From positions 1,054,001 to 1,118,000 of the forward strand of contig CBDCQQ010000005.1 in assembly GCA_965220665.1 (NCBI GenBank): DNA of 64,000 bases, in the 5' to 3' direction. The DNA is from JAJDZL01 sp965220665. GTDB lineage: Bacteria; Pseudomonadota; Gammaproteobacteria; Arenicellales; JAJDZL01. How positions within the stretch are numbered: position 1 is the stretch's first letter; every line of letters starts with the position of its first letter. The translations under genes were made by a program, and so were the position numbers. A model generated the notes under the pieces. The model was not told the origin of the DNA. It saw nothing but the letters and a program-made list of their open reading frames with translations, and searched no databases. Below are positions 8,781-16,844 of this stretch, in pieces.

Positions 8781-9854
8781 TCACGGAAGTGCATCTTCAA
8801 TCACTGCACCGCCCAGACAAACGTCTCCTTGGTAGAAGACGATTGACTGACCGGGTGTAACCGCCCTGACTGGTTTCGCAAATTCAACCTTAAAACTACC
8901 ACTTTCAGCCTGTTGGATCGTACATTCCTGATCTGCACCCTGATAGCGTATTTTTGCTATCGAATTGAGTGGCAGTTCTGGGGACTTTGAAATCCAGTTA
9001 ATGTCCGCGACCATTGCGTAACGACTAAAGAGCAGCGGATGTTCATGTCCCTGAACCGCGATGAGTGTATTTGAGGCTATATCCTTTCTTGCAACATACC
9101 AGGCATCACCAGGGCCGCCGATGCCCAAGCCGGTACGCTGTCCGATGGTATAAAGGAAAGCTCCGCTGTGTCTGCCTATCTCTGCACCAGATTCATCAGT
9201 AATCTTTCCTTCAGTCGAGGGCAGGTACCGTTGGATGAATGATCCGAAGTTTCTTCTGCCGATAAAGCAGATTCCCGTGCTGCCTTTCTTGTCATGATTT
9301 TGTAATCCGAGCTGTCTCGCCTTACCCCTTACCTCAGACTTAGTCAAATGTCCAAGCGGAAATATTGCATTTTCAAGTGCTTTGGCGTTCAAACCGTGTA
9401 GAAAATATGACTGATCCTTGATACGATCTTTGCCCTTAAGCAGTCTGGGAGTATCGGCGTTTCGATCGATGCGGGCATAATGACCGGTTGCTGCATAAGT
9501 CGCTCCGAGTTTTCTGGCCCAGTCCGGAAACTCTCGAAATTTGATTTCAACATTACAGATGATGTCTGGATTGGGGGTGCGTCCAGCTTTGAGATCTTCA
9601 AGGAATCCGACGAATACTCGTTCCCAGTACTCGAATGAAAAATTAACTGTTCTCAGTGGTATGCCAAGAATCTTACAGACCGCTTCAGCGTCTGCAAGAT
9701 CCTGTGCGGAATTACACTCGTCATCGTCGTCTTCATCCCAGTTTTTCATAAAGAGTCCAGTAACCTGGTAGCCCTGCTCCAGGAGTAGCGCCGCTGAAAC
9801 CGATGAGTCGACACCTCCAGACATACCGACTACAACTGAGTTATTGTGTTGCAC
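8781..9854 (-). CDS. mnmA: tRNA-specific 2-thiouridylase MnmA
   Basis: Thiolates U34 of tRNA-Lys, -Glu and -Gln using persulfide sulfur and ATP. PP-loop GMSGGVDSS at residues 10-18; the two catalytic cysteines are Cys100 (PDIICNVEIKF) and Cys196 (GSTGICFIGRR). C-terminal beta-barrel present (GQSIVFYQGDVCLGGAVI). 357 residues, complete. Between wrbA (27-base gap) and coaE (18-base gap) on the same strand. Confidence 0.97.
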   Translation of the reverse strand: MQHNNSVVVGMSGGVDSSVSAALLLEQGYQVTGLFMKNWDEDDDDECNSAQDLADAEAVCKILGIPLRTVNFSFEYWERVFVGFLEDLKAGRTPNPDIICNVEIKFREFPDWARKLGATYAATGHYARIDRNADTPRLLKGKDRIKDQSYFLHGLNAKALENAIFPLGHLTKSEVRGKARQLGLQNHDKKGSTGICFIGRRNFGSFIQRYLPSTEGKITDESGAEIGRHSGAFLYTIGQRTGLGIGGPGDAWYVARKDIASNTLIAVQGHEHPLLFSRYAMVADINWISKSPELPLNSIAKIRYQGADQECTIQQAESGSFKVEFAKPVRAVTPGQSIVFYQGDVCLGGAVIEDALP

Positions 9855-9881
9855 GACGGAGTCGTTTCTGAACGCAAGAAA

Positions 9882-10472
9882 TTAGGAGAGTTTGAGTGTG
9901 AGTTGAGCCAGTCGTTCGCCCAATACCAGACATAGAGCTTCCTCATCTTTACTCAGAGCTGTGTTACCCGCAAATCCAGCCACATGTGAAGCACCGTAGG
10001 GCGTCCCGCCTGTAACTGTACTCGTAAGAGTCGGTTCTGTATAAGGAATACCGCAGATTACCATACCATGATGCAGCAGCGGAACCATCATTGACAGCAG
10101 TGTCGATTCCTGACCGCCGTGCATGGATGATGTGGAAGTAAAAACGCAGGCAGGTTTGCCAGCCAGTTTTCCAGACATCCAAAGAGAACTGGTTGAATCC
10201 AGGAAGTGCTTTAGCGGTGCTGCCATATTTCCAAATCGGGTTGGGCTGCCGAGTGCCAGTCCATGGCAATTTTCCAGATCTTCCAGCGTTGCATAAGGAT
10301 AGCCTTCAGGCGGGATTTCGTTTTCTACCGCTTCTGTTGTCGCCGAAACAGCCGGAACTCGTCTGATCTTTGATTCACATCCGTCGACTTTGTTGACGCC
10401 ACGGGCGATCATTTTGGCGAGTGCTAATACGCTTCCATCGCGGCTGTAGTAAAGGACCAGCAGGCTTTTCAT
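9882..10472 (-). CDS. wrbA: WrbA-type NAD(P)H:quinone oxidoreductase
   Basis: Flavodoxin-like FMN protein that reduces quinones by two electrons. Visible are the N-terminal VLYYSRDGSV FMN-phosphate loop, GSPTRFGNMAAPLKHFLD, and the TSSMHGGQE segment, all hallmarks of WrbA. 196 residues. It is the first gene of the minus-strand run wrbA-mnmA-coaE-MTase, so the promoter should lie in the AT-rich gap 10473-10896, which holds a Fur-like box and a hairpin. Confidence 0.93.
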   Translation of the reverse strand: MKSLLVLYYSRDGSVLALAKMIARGVNKVDGCESKIRRVPAVSATTEAVENEIPPEGYPYATLEDLENCHGLALGSPTRFGNMAAPLKHFLDSTSSLWMSGKLAGKPACVFTSTSSMHGGQESTLLSMMVPLLHHGMVICGIPYTEPTLTSTVTGGTPYGASHVAGFAGNTALSKDEEALCLVLGERLAQLTLKLS

Positions 10473-10523
10473 GGCTGACTTACTTCAAGTGTTGAATTGC
10501 TTTATTGAATCCAAATTATCTTG

Positions 10524-10542
10524 TCTAATGATAATCAACTGC
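10524..10542. promoter_or_regulatory. candidate Fur-like box upstream of wrbA
   Basis: The 11-base core AATGATAATCA (10527-10537) matches the centre of the classical 19-bp Fur consensus exactly. Counting the flanks, about 13 of 19 positions agree. It sits about 50 bases upstream of the wrbA start. AT-rich context raises the chance of coincidence. Confidence 0.3.
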
Positions 10543-10604
10543 AAATGAATCAAGTCTAAGTAAACAAATTTGATTTTCATTTGCTTAAAAATTGAAATTG
10601 GATT

Positions 10605-10627
10605 CTAACTAAACCAAATTTAGTTAG
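10605..10627. repeat. 9-bp perfect inverted repeat (hairpin) upstream of wrbA
   Basis: CTAACTAAA (10605-10613), a 5-base loop, then TTTAGTTAG (10619-10627). The palindrome is A/T-rich and lacks a following T-run on either strand, so an operator is at least as likely as a terminator. Confidence 0.45.
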
Positions 10628-10896
10628 CAGTCATATTTTGTGGGATATTCGTCTACTCTACTGAATCTTCAAATCACAGCCTATCTTGGATGCAAACTCA
10701 AACCGACCTGCATACGATGGTAGTAAGTCTGAAATTGACCGCTTTGTTGCCTCGGTTCGTTGTATAGGGGGTTGGAGATGCTGTAGCGCGGGAGTCAGAG
10801 AGGCATTTCTAAAAAATAATTTTTAACTAGTTTTTAAGAATCAGAACTGAACAAACTGATTTCGATTGAAGAACAGGTAAATCTGTTCAGGTGCGA

Positions 10897-11343
10897 TTAG
10901 GATACTATTGCAGCCTGTACTTCGGAGCCCTCAGAAGTGCATTCCTCACAAACCCCCTTCAATTCGATATTCAGTTCTTTCAAGCCAGGAAACTTTTTAC
11001 CGACTTCTTTTGCGACTTGAGCAGCGAGGTCCTCTGCGGGAATGTCCTGTACCTGCCCGCAATTGTCGCAAATTGCAAGGATAGATGCCCCCTTTTCGTG
11101 CTCCTTGCAACAGGCAACAAATGCGTTAAGAGATTCAACTCTATGAATCAGTTGCAAGTCTAGAAGTTGTTTCAATGCGCGGTATATCTGAGTAGGTGCC
11201 TTAAATCCAATAGCTCTAAGGTTTTGATCGTTCAGAAGATCATATGCACCTAGAGGCGACTTGGAACTTTCAATGAAGTCAAAAACCTTCCTGGTTTTTG
11301 GGCTCACTTCGGCCAACTTGGACTCTTTTGGTGTTTCCTGCAT
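10897..11343 (-). CDS. zur: Fur-family zinc uptake regulator Zur
   Basis: Winged-helix metalloregulator that represses zinc acquisition genes when zinc is plentiful. The N-terminal helix-turn-helix region (GFKAPTQIYRALKQLLDLQLIHRVES) is Fur-like. The structural zinc cysteines are the CDNCG and CEEC pairs, and there is a CCKEHE metal-sensing region. 148 residues, typical of Zur and shorter than most Fur. Divergent from a ZnuA-type binding protein, which supports Zur over Fur or PerR. Confidence 0.88.
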   Translation of the reverse strand: MQETPKESKLAEVSPKTRKVFDFIESSKSPLGAYDLLNDQNLRAIGFKAPTQIYRALKQLLDLQLIHRVESLNAFVACCKEHEKGASILAICDNCGQVQDIPAEDLAAQVAKEVGKKFPGLKELNIELKGVCEECTSEGSEVQAAIVS

Positions 11344-11466
11344 TTCTCACCAGCACGCAACGATGTAATGAAAATAGGCCATTGTTCTGCAGTTGCCGCA
11401 CCAGACTCATACAGGAATATACAACAATTTCAAATTCCAATTGACCAATGTCGCTTCATGTTGTAA

Positions 11467-11485
11467 GTTCAGTTGCTAACTGAAC
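11467..11485. promoter_or_regulatory. perfect palindrome in zur-znuA gap
   Basis: GTTCAGTT (11467-11474), a 3-base spacer GCT, then AACTGAAC (11478-11485). It lies about 125 bases upstream of zur and about 180 bases upstream of znuA. It could be an operator or a cruciform; it does not match the usual Zur box. Confidence 0.35.
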
Positions 11486-11606
11486 AGTTCAAATTCAAAC
11501 CAGAAATAAATCATCAGATTCACAGTGCCTAGTGCAAATTGTGACACAGGGCTGTTGATGTTTGTAGTCGCGAGGGTCTGGTTAGGCGACTCAAGTGAAC
11601 TTTCGG

Positions 11607-11622
11607 GATGTTATACAATCAC
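11607..11622 (+). promoter_or_regulatory. candidate Zur half-site / -10 region upstream of znuA
   Basis: GATGTTATA matches the left half of the gammaproteobacterial Zur consensus (GATGTTATAATATAACATC). The right half (CAATCAC) is degenerate. The same bases include TATACAAT, which could serve as a -10 element. It lies about 45 bases upstream of the znuA start, a place suited to repression. Confidence 0.35.
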
Positions 11623-11662
11623 GGTAAAGTAAATTTTCAACGATTGCTAAGGGATTAGTTCC

Positions 11663-12817
11663 ATGATCAAGAAAACCTCTGCTGTGGTGTATTTAGCAAT
11701 TGCGCTAGCCTTTTGGATACCACAATCAGCGCTCGCAGATACTCGCGTAGTTGCCTCCATTAAACCAATTCACAGTATTGCTGCTGCAATCATGGATGGT
11801 GTCGGAGAGCCCGCACTAATTGTTAAAGGATTTGAATCTGTTCATGACTACCAGCCGAAGCCATCAGATGCCAAGCTGCTGGAAGAAGCTGATGTTGTCG
11901 TTTGGATTGGACCTGACCTCGAATCTTCGATTAGCACCGCAATTCGAAATCTTTCCAAAAATGCAATTAGTGTTGAACTGTCGAAAGTTAATGGGCTTAC
12001 GCTGTTGGAATTTCGAGAATCTCACGTGCATCATGATGAAGATGAGCACGGCGAAGATCATGAAGAAGAAGATGAAGATCATGAAGGTGATGATCATGAA
12101 GAAGAAAAAGAAGATGAAGATCACGAAGGTGAACGAGAAGACGACGACCATGGTGAAGAGCGGGAAGGAGATGATCACGAAGAAGAAAAAGAAGATGAAG
12201 ATCATGAAGGTGAAAGAGAAGAAGACGGCCACGATGAAGAGCGTGACGATGGAGATGAGCATGGTGAAGAACATGATGAAGACCAGGATATGCATGAAGA
12301 AGGTGAACTGGACATGCATGTATGGCTTGATGTATCCAACGCCATCTTGATGGCCGACGAAATTGCCCGAGTTTTGATAGTAGCTTACCCTCAACACAGC
12401 GACATTTTCGATTCCAATCGCAAGTCACTGCTAGAGAAGTTACACGGGTTGGAACTCGAATTGGAAAAGCAGGCTGACTCGATCAGAGAACGGCCCTATA
12501 TCGTGTTCCATGATGCCTACCAATATTTGGAAAAGTCGTTGGGTCTGGAAAGCGTCGCTGCGGTGACCTTAAATCCCACAATTACTCCGGGTGTTGGGCA
12601 AATCAACGAAATTAGGGAAGCAGTCATAGAAACAGGTGCGATTTGTGCGTTCGCCGAGCCGCAGTTCAGCCCAGGCATCTTAAAGGTAATAGGTGAAGGC
12701 ACTGAACTTAAAATGGGCATGCTTGATCCGCTTGGATACGATGTCGAAGCCGGACCAAACGCGTATTTCGAGATTATGCGGAATATGATTACTGCTCTAC
12801 GCGATTGCCTGACTTAA
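11663..12817 (+). CDS. znuA: zinc ABC transporter substrate-binding protein ZnuA-like
   Basis: Periplasmic zinc-binding lipocalin-like cluster A-I protein. The signal peptide ends near residue 25 (SALA-DTR). Expected ligands are His61 (HDYQPKPSD), the His in DMHVWLDV and the His in FHDAYQY. The flexible loop between the first and second ligand is greatly enlarged (about residues 120-215) and made almost only of D, E, H, K, R and G. It contains a 27-residue tandem duplication. No znuB or znuC is adjacent; groES follows. The loop may act as a zinc sponge. Zur control is inferred from the divergent zur. Confidence 0.9.
   Translation: MIKKTSAVVYLAIALAFWIPQSALADTRVVASIKPIHSIAAAIMDGVGEPALIVKGFESVHDYQPKPSDAKLLEEADVVVWIGPDLESSISTAIRNLSKNAISVELSKVNGLTLLEFRESHVHHDEDEHGEDHEEEDEDHEGDDHEEEKEDEDHEGEREDDDHGEEREGDDHEEEKEDEDHEGEREEDGHDEERDDGDEHGEEHDEDQDMHEEGELDMHVWLDVSNAILMADEIARVLIVAYPQHSDIFDSNRKSLLEKLHGLELELEKQADSIRERPYIVFHDAYQYLEKSLGLESVAAVTLNPTITPGVGQINEIREAVIETGAICAFAEPQFSPGILKVIGEGTELKMGMLDPLGYDVEAGPNAYFEIMRNMITALRDCLT
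12089..12250 (+). repeat. 81-bp in-frame tandem duplication in znuA
   Basis: Two consecutive 81-bp units (12089-12169 and 12170-12250), each encoding 27 residues starting DDHEEEKEDEDHEGERE. The first 17 residues are identical and the ends diverge. The unit boundary is exact, as expected from replication slippage or unequal exchange. Confidence 0.85.
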
Positions 12818-12839
12818 TTCAGGTTTCTTCCACACGTCC

Positions 12840-12873
12840 GCCCGTAGCAGATCTCAGAGATACTGCTACGGGC
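12840..12873 (+). terminator. stem-loop after znuA
   Basis: A perfect 11-bp inverted repeat: GCCCGTAGCAG (12840-12850), a 12-base loop, CTGCTACGGGC (12863-12873). It is 23 bases past the znuA stop. There is no clear T-run after it, so it may be a Rho-assisted or mRNA-stabilising hairpin. Confidence 0.6.
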
Positions 12874-12975
12874 AAATTCTTAGCCACTCCAGCGGAATTC
12901 TGCACACGTCAAAAGCAATTGGCTTGACTGAATTGCGTCAATCAATTCGACTGCATAAAAAATGTTGAATTCCTG

Positions 12976-13003
12976 TTGAATTCAAAAAATTAATCCCTAT
13001 AAT
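12976..13003 (+). promoter_or_regulatory. sigma70-type promoter of groESL
   Basis: -35 TTGAAT (12976-12981), 16-base spacer, perfect -10 TATAAT (12998-13003). The predicted transcription start falls inside the CIRCE element that begins at 13007, so HrcA binding would block initiation. No sigma32-type promoter (CTTGAA, CCCCAT) was seen. Confidence 0.8.
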
Positions 13004-13006
13004 TTG

Positions 13007-13033
13007 TTAGCACTCAACGTTAGTGAGTGCTAA
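13007..13033 (+). promoter_or_regulatory. CIRCE element (HrcA operator)
   Basis: TTAGCACTC (13007-13015), 9-base spacer, GAGTGCTAA (13025-13033): an exact match to the CIRCE consensus. It implies that HrcA represses groESL in this organism and is titrated off on heat shock. HrcA itself is not in the window. Confidence 0.96.
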
Positions 13034-13065
13034 CATTTTCGATTGGAGTGCTCTTTATTCATATA

Positions 13066-13087
13066 AACATCTGTTTTATCAGATGTT
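13066..13087 (+). repeat. 8-bp hairpin in the groESL leader
   Basis: AACATCTG (13066-13073), TTTTAT loop, CAGATGTT (13080-13087). It lies in the leader, about 100 bases before the groES start, and could affect mRNA stability. It is too far upstream to mask the ribosome-binding site. Confidence 0.55.
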
Positions 13088-13188
13088 ATTTGTTGTGCAC
13101 TCAATATTGAAATTTGAATAATTTTGAAAGGTGCACGGCTCAGGCTGTGCGTTTTCTGTTTAATTTGAATAGTGTTCTGGAGGTATGC

Positions 13189-13476
13189 GTGAACATTCGT
13201 CCACTTCATGATCGAGTCGTTGTTCGCAGGGTCGAAGACGAACGTAAGAGTCCTGGTGGTATCGTAATTCCTGATACCGCGGCTGAAAAGCCCATGCAGG
13301 GTGAAGTGCTTGCTGTGGGTAAAGGTAAGCTTGATGATGGCGGCAGTCGTCGCCCTATGGAAGTCAAAGTCGGGGACAAGGTCCTCTTCGGCAAATATGC
13401 CGGGACCGAGTTTCGTCAAGACGGTGAAGAAGTTCTCATGATGCGTGAAGACGACATCATGGGAATCATTGATTAA
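13189..13476 (+). CDS. groS: co-chaperonin GroES
   Basis: Heptameric lid of the GroEL folding chamber. The start is GTG 13189, preceded by GGAGG at 13179-13183; it gives the standard N-terminus NIRPLHDRVVVRR. Longer versions of the frame run through the leader and are not supported. The mobile-loop region SPGGIVIPDTAAEKPMQG is intact. 95 residues, normal. It is 40 bases upstream of groEL in a CIRCE-controlled operon. Confidence 0.97.
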   Translation: MNIRPLHDRVVVRRVEDERKSPGGIVIPDTAAEKPMQGEVLAVGKGKLDDGGSRRPMEVKVGDKVLFGKYAGTEFRQDGEEVLMMREDDIMGIID

Positions 13477-13516
13477 TTTGGATTAACAGCAAGCATAAAG
13501 TAATTGGAGAAAATTT

Positions 13517-15142
13517 ATGGCTGCAAAAGATGTTAAGTTCGGCGAAAGCGCTCGTGGCAAAATGCTCACTGGCGTCAATGTACTCGCCGATGCTGTAAAA
13601 GTCACCTTGGGTCCAAAGGGACGCAATGTAGTTTTGGAAAAATCTTTTGGTGCGCCAACGGTCACCAAAGATGGCGTTTCCGTTGCCAAGGAAATTGAAC
13701 TCAAAGATAAATATGAGAATATTGGTGCTCAGATGGTCAAGGAAGTCGCTTCCAAGACGTCTGATGTAGCGGGCGATGGCACGACCACCGCAACCGTTCT
13801 GGCACAAGCGATGCTGCGCGAAGGTGCGAAAGCCGTCGCTGCTGGCATGAACCCAATGGATTTAAAACGTGGAATCGATAAGGCAGTAGGTGTCGCAGTA
13901 GACAGCCTGCAGAAACTTTCAAAGCCATGTTCAGACCACACTGAAATTGCCCAGGTCGGCACCGTTTCTGCCAATGCGGACGAAGCAGTTGGCAGCATCA
14001 TTGCTGAAGCGATGCAGACAGTCGGTAAAGAAGGTGTGATTACAGTTGAGGAAGGTTCAACACTCGAAAATGAACTCGACATTGTTGAGGGTATGCAGTT
14101 TGACCGCGGTTACCTGTCGCCCTACTTCATCAACAACCAGGACAGCATGTCTGTCGATCTGGAAAATCCGTTGATTCTTGTCCATGACAAAAAGATCTCA
14201 AACATTCGTGATCTTCTGCCCCTCCTTGAGGCGGTCGCCAAAGCAGGACGTCCCCTGTTGGTTATTTCTGAAGACATCGAAGGTGAAGCATTGGCTACCC
14301 TGGTGGTCAACAATATCCGAGGCATTGTCAAGGTCTGTGGTGTAAAAGCCCCTGGCTTCGGAGATCGTAGAAAGGCTATGCTGCAGGATATTGCCATCCT
14401 GACCGCAGGCCAGGTCATCTCTGAAGAAGTCGGAATGAGTCTTGAAAATGCAAAAATTGATGATCTTGGTTCTGCCAAGCGTGTTCAGATCACTAAGGAA
14501 AATACCACTGTGATCGATGGCGCAGGCAAGAAAGAAGACATCACTGCTCGCGTCAATCAGATTCGCGCTCAAATTGAAGAGGCGACATCAGATTATGATC
14601 GTGAAAAAATGCAGGAGCGCGTTGCCAAACTCGCTGGCGGTGTTGCGGTCATTAAAGTTGGCGCTGCAACAGAAGTCGAAATGAAGGAAAAGAAGGCACG
14701 AGTTGAAGACGCACTGCACGCCACCCGTGCAGCCGTTGAGGAAGGTGTTGTACCTGGTGGCGGTGTCGCACTGGTTCGTGCTTTCGGAAAGGTTGATCAA
14801 ATCGACGGCGACAACGATGACCAGAATGTTGGAGTCAGGATTGTTCGACGTGCGCTCGAAGAGCCATTGCGACAGATTGTCGCCAACTCTGGTGCGGACG
14901 CTTCGGTTGTGCTCAACAAGGTTGTTGAAAGCGATGACAGCAATGGCTACAACGCAGCGACTGGTGAGTACGGCGACATGATCAAAATGGGAATTTTGGA
15001 TCCAACCAAAGTATCTCGAGCAGCGCTTCAGAATGCAGCTTCTATTGCGGGTCTCATGATCACCACGGAAGCAATGGTTGCAGAAATTCCAGAGGAAAAA
15101 CCACCCATGCCGGCACCACCGGATATGGGCGGAATGATGTAA
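13517..15142 (+). CDS. groL: chaperonin GroEL
   Basis: ATP-driven 60-kDa chaperonin. Conserved segments include LGPKGRNVVLEKSFGAP, the ATP motif DVAGDGTTTATVLAQAM and the C-terminal PPDMGGMM tail. 541 residues, complete. GGAG lies nine bases upstream of the ATG. The second gene of the groESL operon, closed by a strong terminator at 15164-15193. Confidence 0.98.
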   Translation: MAAKDVKFGESARGKMLTGVNVLADAVKVTLGPKGRNVVLEKSFGAPTVTKDGVSVAKEIELKDKYENIGAQMVKEVASKTSDVAGDGTTTATVLAQAMLREGAKAVAAGMNPMDLKRGIDKAVGVAVDSLQKLSKPCSDHTEIAQVGTVSANADEAVGSIIAEAMQTVGKEGVITVEEGSTLENELDIVEGMQFDRGYLSPYFINNQDSMSVDLENPLILVHDKKISNIRDLLPLLEAVAKAGRPLLVISEDIEGEALATLVVNNIRGIVKVCGVKAPGFGDRRKAMLQDIAILTAGQVISEEVGMSLENAKIDDLGSAKRVQITKENTTVIDGAGKKEDITARVNQIRAQIEEATSDYDREKMQERVAKLAGGVAVIKVGAATEVEMKEKKARVEDALHATRAAVEEGVVPGGGVALVRAFGKVDQIDGDNDDQNVGVRIVRRALEEPLRQIVANSGADASVVLNKVVESDDSNGYNAATGEYGDMIKMGILDPTKVSRAALQNAASIAGLMITTEAMVAEIPEEKPPMPAPPDMGGMM

Positions 15143-15163
15143 TCATCAACCGCTTATCGGTTC

Positions 15164-15193
15164 AAAAGAGCCCCGCGCAAGCGGGGTTCTTTT
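15164..15193 (+). terminator. groEL intrinsic terminator, possibly bidirectional
   Basis: A 13-bp stem (AAAAGAGCCCCGC / GCGGGGTTCTTTT) with a GCAA tetraloop at 15177-15180. A-rich and T-rich ends on the two sides make it usable from both strands, which fits its place between convergent groEL and mlaE. Confidence 0.92.
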
Positions 15194-15215
15194 GTTACGC
15201 AATTATCGTTGGCAA

Positions 15216-16010
15216 TCAGCCGCGGAACATCAGGGCAGTCAGGATGTAGTCCGATCCCAGAATCGCCAGTGAGGCAGAAACGACGGTACGCGTCGTTGCC
15301 CGGCTGATGCCTTCTGCGGAAGGATAACTGTCGTAGCCTTCAAACACAGCAATCCAGGTCACAAGAATACCGAATACGATACTCTTGATCAAACCGTTCA
15401 TGATGTCAAGCCTAAGGTCCACACCATCAGTAATTGATGACCAGTAAACGCCAGAGTCCACACCAAGCTGTATCACACTGGCAAAATACCCGCCTAGTAT
15501 TCCGACAAAGGTGAACATCGCACACAGGAGTGGAACCGCAATAATACCGGCCAATAATCGCGGTGAAATCACTCTACGGATGGGGTTGACTGCCATCATT
15601 TCGAGTGCAGCGAGCTGCTCAGTGGTTTTCATCAGCCCAATCTCGGCTGTCAGTGCCGACCCGGCTCGACCGGTATAAAGCAGAGCTGAAAGCACTGGCC
15701 CCAACTCCCGGGTCAAACTGAGCGCAACCAGCAGTCCAAGAGAGCTCTCGGCACCAAAATCAATCAGGGTGTAGTATCCCTGAAATCCCAGCACCATGCC
15801 AACGAACGCACCGGCGACGACTGTGATGGAAACTGTTAAAACACCAACCGAATATATCTGTCGCGTGAGCAGCGACGGTCTGCGTAGCAGGCTCGGAAAA
15901 TGACCAATTGATTTCAGCAAAAAAACCGTTGCATGGCCAAGCCTCCCGACAAGCTCAATTGCCTCGGCTCCAATTCGCCGCACCCAAACTACCGGGTTAG
16001 CTGCGTTCAA
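15216..16010 (-). CDS. mlaE: phospholipid transport ABC permease MlaE
   Basis: Inner-membrane permease of the Mla system that moves phospholipids between membranes. The frame can be read further upstream through mlaF, but a TTG at 16008-16010 with GAGAGGAG just before it gives 264 residues, close to the E. coli size, so that start is chosen; it overlaps mlaF by 14 bases. The family motifs RELGPVLSALLYTGRAGSALTAE and EMMAVNPIRRVI are clear. No mlaD, mlaC or mlaB follows; groEL is convergent. Confidence 0.93.
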   Translation of the reverse strand: MNAANPVVWVRRIGAEAIELVGRLGHATVFLLKSIGHFPSLLRRPSLLTRQIYSVGVLTVSITVVAGAFVGMVLGFQGYYTLIDFGAESSLGLLVALSLTRELGPVLSALLYTGRAGSALTAEIGLMKTTEQLAALEMMAVNPIRRVISPRLLAGIIAVPLLCAMFTFVGILGGYFASVIQLGVDSGVYWSSITDGVDLRLDIMNGLIKSIVFGILVTWIAVFEGYDSYPSAEGISRATTRTVVSASLAILGSDYILTALMFRG

Positions 16011-16806
16011 GAATCTCCTCTCTGTAATCGTTTGCTGGATAGTGGAACGGAACGGGACCATCGGGTAGTCCATGCAAGAACTGTCGAACTTCGGGTTGAT
16101 TACTGTCAAGTAACTCCTGCGGTGTACCGCTGGCGAGCAGAGTACCGCGCCCGAGCAAAAAGACGTGGTCTGCAATGCTAAGCCCCTCTTCCACATCGTG
16201 AGTGACTACGATTGAGGTGGTACGTAGAGCATCAGTGATCTCACGAACCAATTTGGTAATGATTCCAAGAGAAATCGGATCCAGACCAGTAAACGGTTCA
16301 TCAAAAAGCAAAAGGTCCGGATCCATTGCCGTAGCCCTGGCTAGGGCAACGCGTCTCGCCATTCCGCCGGATAACTCTGAAGGTGAGTGATTCTGGGCAC
16401 CTCGAAGACCTACTTGCTCAAGTTTCATGAGTACCAGATTTCGGATCAACGGTTCAGGTAGATCTGTATTTTCACGAAGTGGAAAGGCAACATTTTCGAA
16501 AACGCTGAGGTCAGTCAACAAGGCGCTTGATTGAAACATCATTCCCATTCGCTGACGCAATTGAAAAAGATCCTTCTCTCGGAGCATGTTCACTTCGCAG
16601 CCGAGCACCCTTACTTTTCCACGCTCGGGCTTATAGCGGCCCGAAATCAGATTTAGTAGCGTAGATTTCCCACAGCCACTTGGCCCCATAATGACGCTAA
16701 CCCCATAAGATGGGATTTGTATAGTAACATTAGTGTAAATTTTCTTCTGGCCGAAGTGAAAATCTACCGCTTCTATTGCTACAACCGACTGATGTTGTTC
16801 AGACAT
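15997..16806 (-). CDS. mlaF: phospholipid transport ABC ATPase MlaF
   Basis: ATP-binding partner of MlaE. Walker A GPSGCGKST, signature LSGGMARRVALARA, Walker B LLLFDEPFTGLDP and the switch His in VVTHDVEE are all present. 269 residues. Starts 38 bases from lptC, which runs the other way, so the two promoters share a very short divergent gap. Confidence 0.95.
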   Translation of the reverse strand: MSEQHQSVVAIEAVDFHFGQKKIYTNVTIQIPSYGVSVIMGPSGCGKSTLLNLISGRYKPERGKVRVLGCEVNMLREKDLFQLRQRMGMMFQSSALLTDLSVFENVAFPLRENTDLPEPLIRNLVLMKLEQVGLRGAQNHSPSELSGGMARRVALARATAMDPDLLLFDEPFTGLDPISLGIITKLVREITDALRTTSIVVTHDVEEGLSIADHVFLLGRGTLLASGTPQELLDSNQPEVRQFLHGLPDGPVPFHYPANDYREEILERS

Positions 16807-16844
16807 CGGTAATTTAGAGGGTGATCAGCATCATTTAGTTCTTC

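Larger units (their letters stand above)
10473..10896. other. AT-rich intergenic region between wrbA and zur
   Basis: About 420 bases with no credible gene. It should hold the wrbA promoter and the end of the zur transcript. Two structured sites are visible (Fur-like box and 9-bp hairpin, listed separately). A weaker 6-bp inverted repeat (GAACAG / CTGTTC, 10871-10888) lies just past the zur stop and may be part of its terminator. Confidence 0.6.
11344..11662. other. zur-znuA divergent control region
   Basis: 319 bases with no gene between divergent starts. It holds a perfect 8-bp palindrome and a Zur-like half site (listed separately). Promoters for both genes must lie here, but I could not place convincing -35/-10 pairs. 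Confidence 0.6.

Noticed and set aside
11864..12428. Long Phe/Ile-rich and His/Leu-rich frames antisense to znuA, and a Lys/Met-rich frame in the other sense frame
   Set aside because: They are by-products of the GAA/GAT/CAT-rich repeats in znuA, which keep all frames open.
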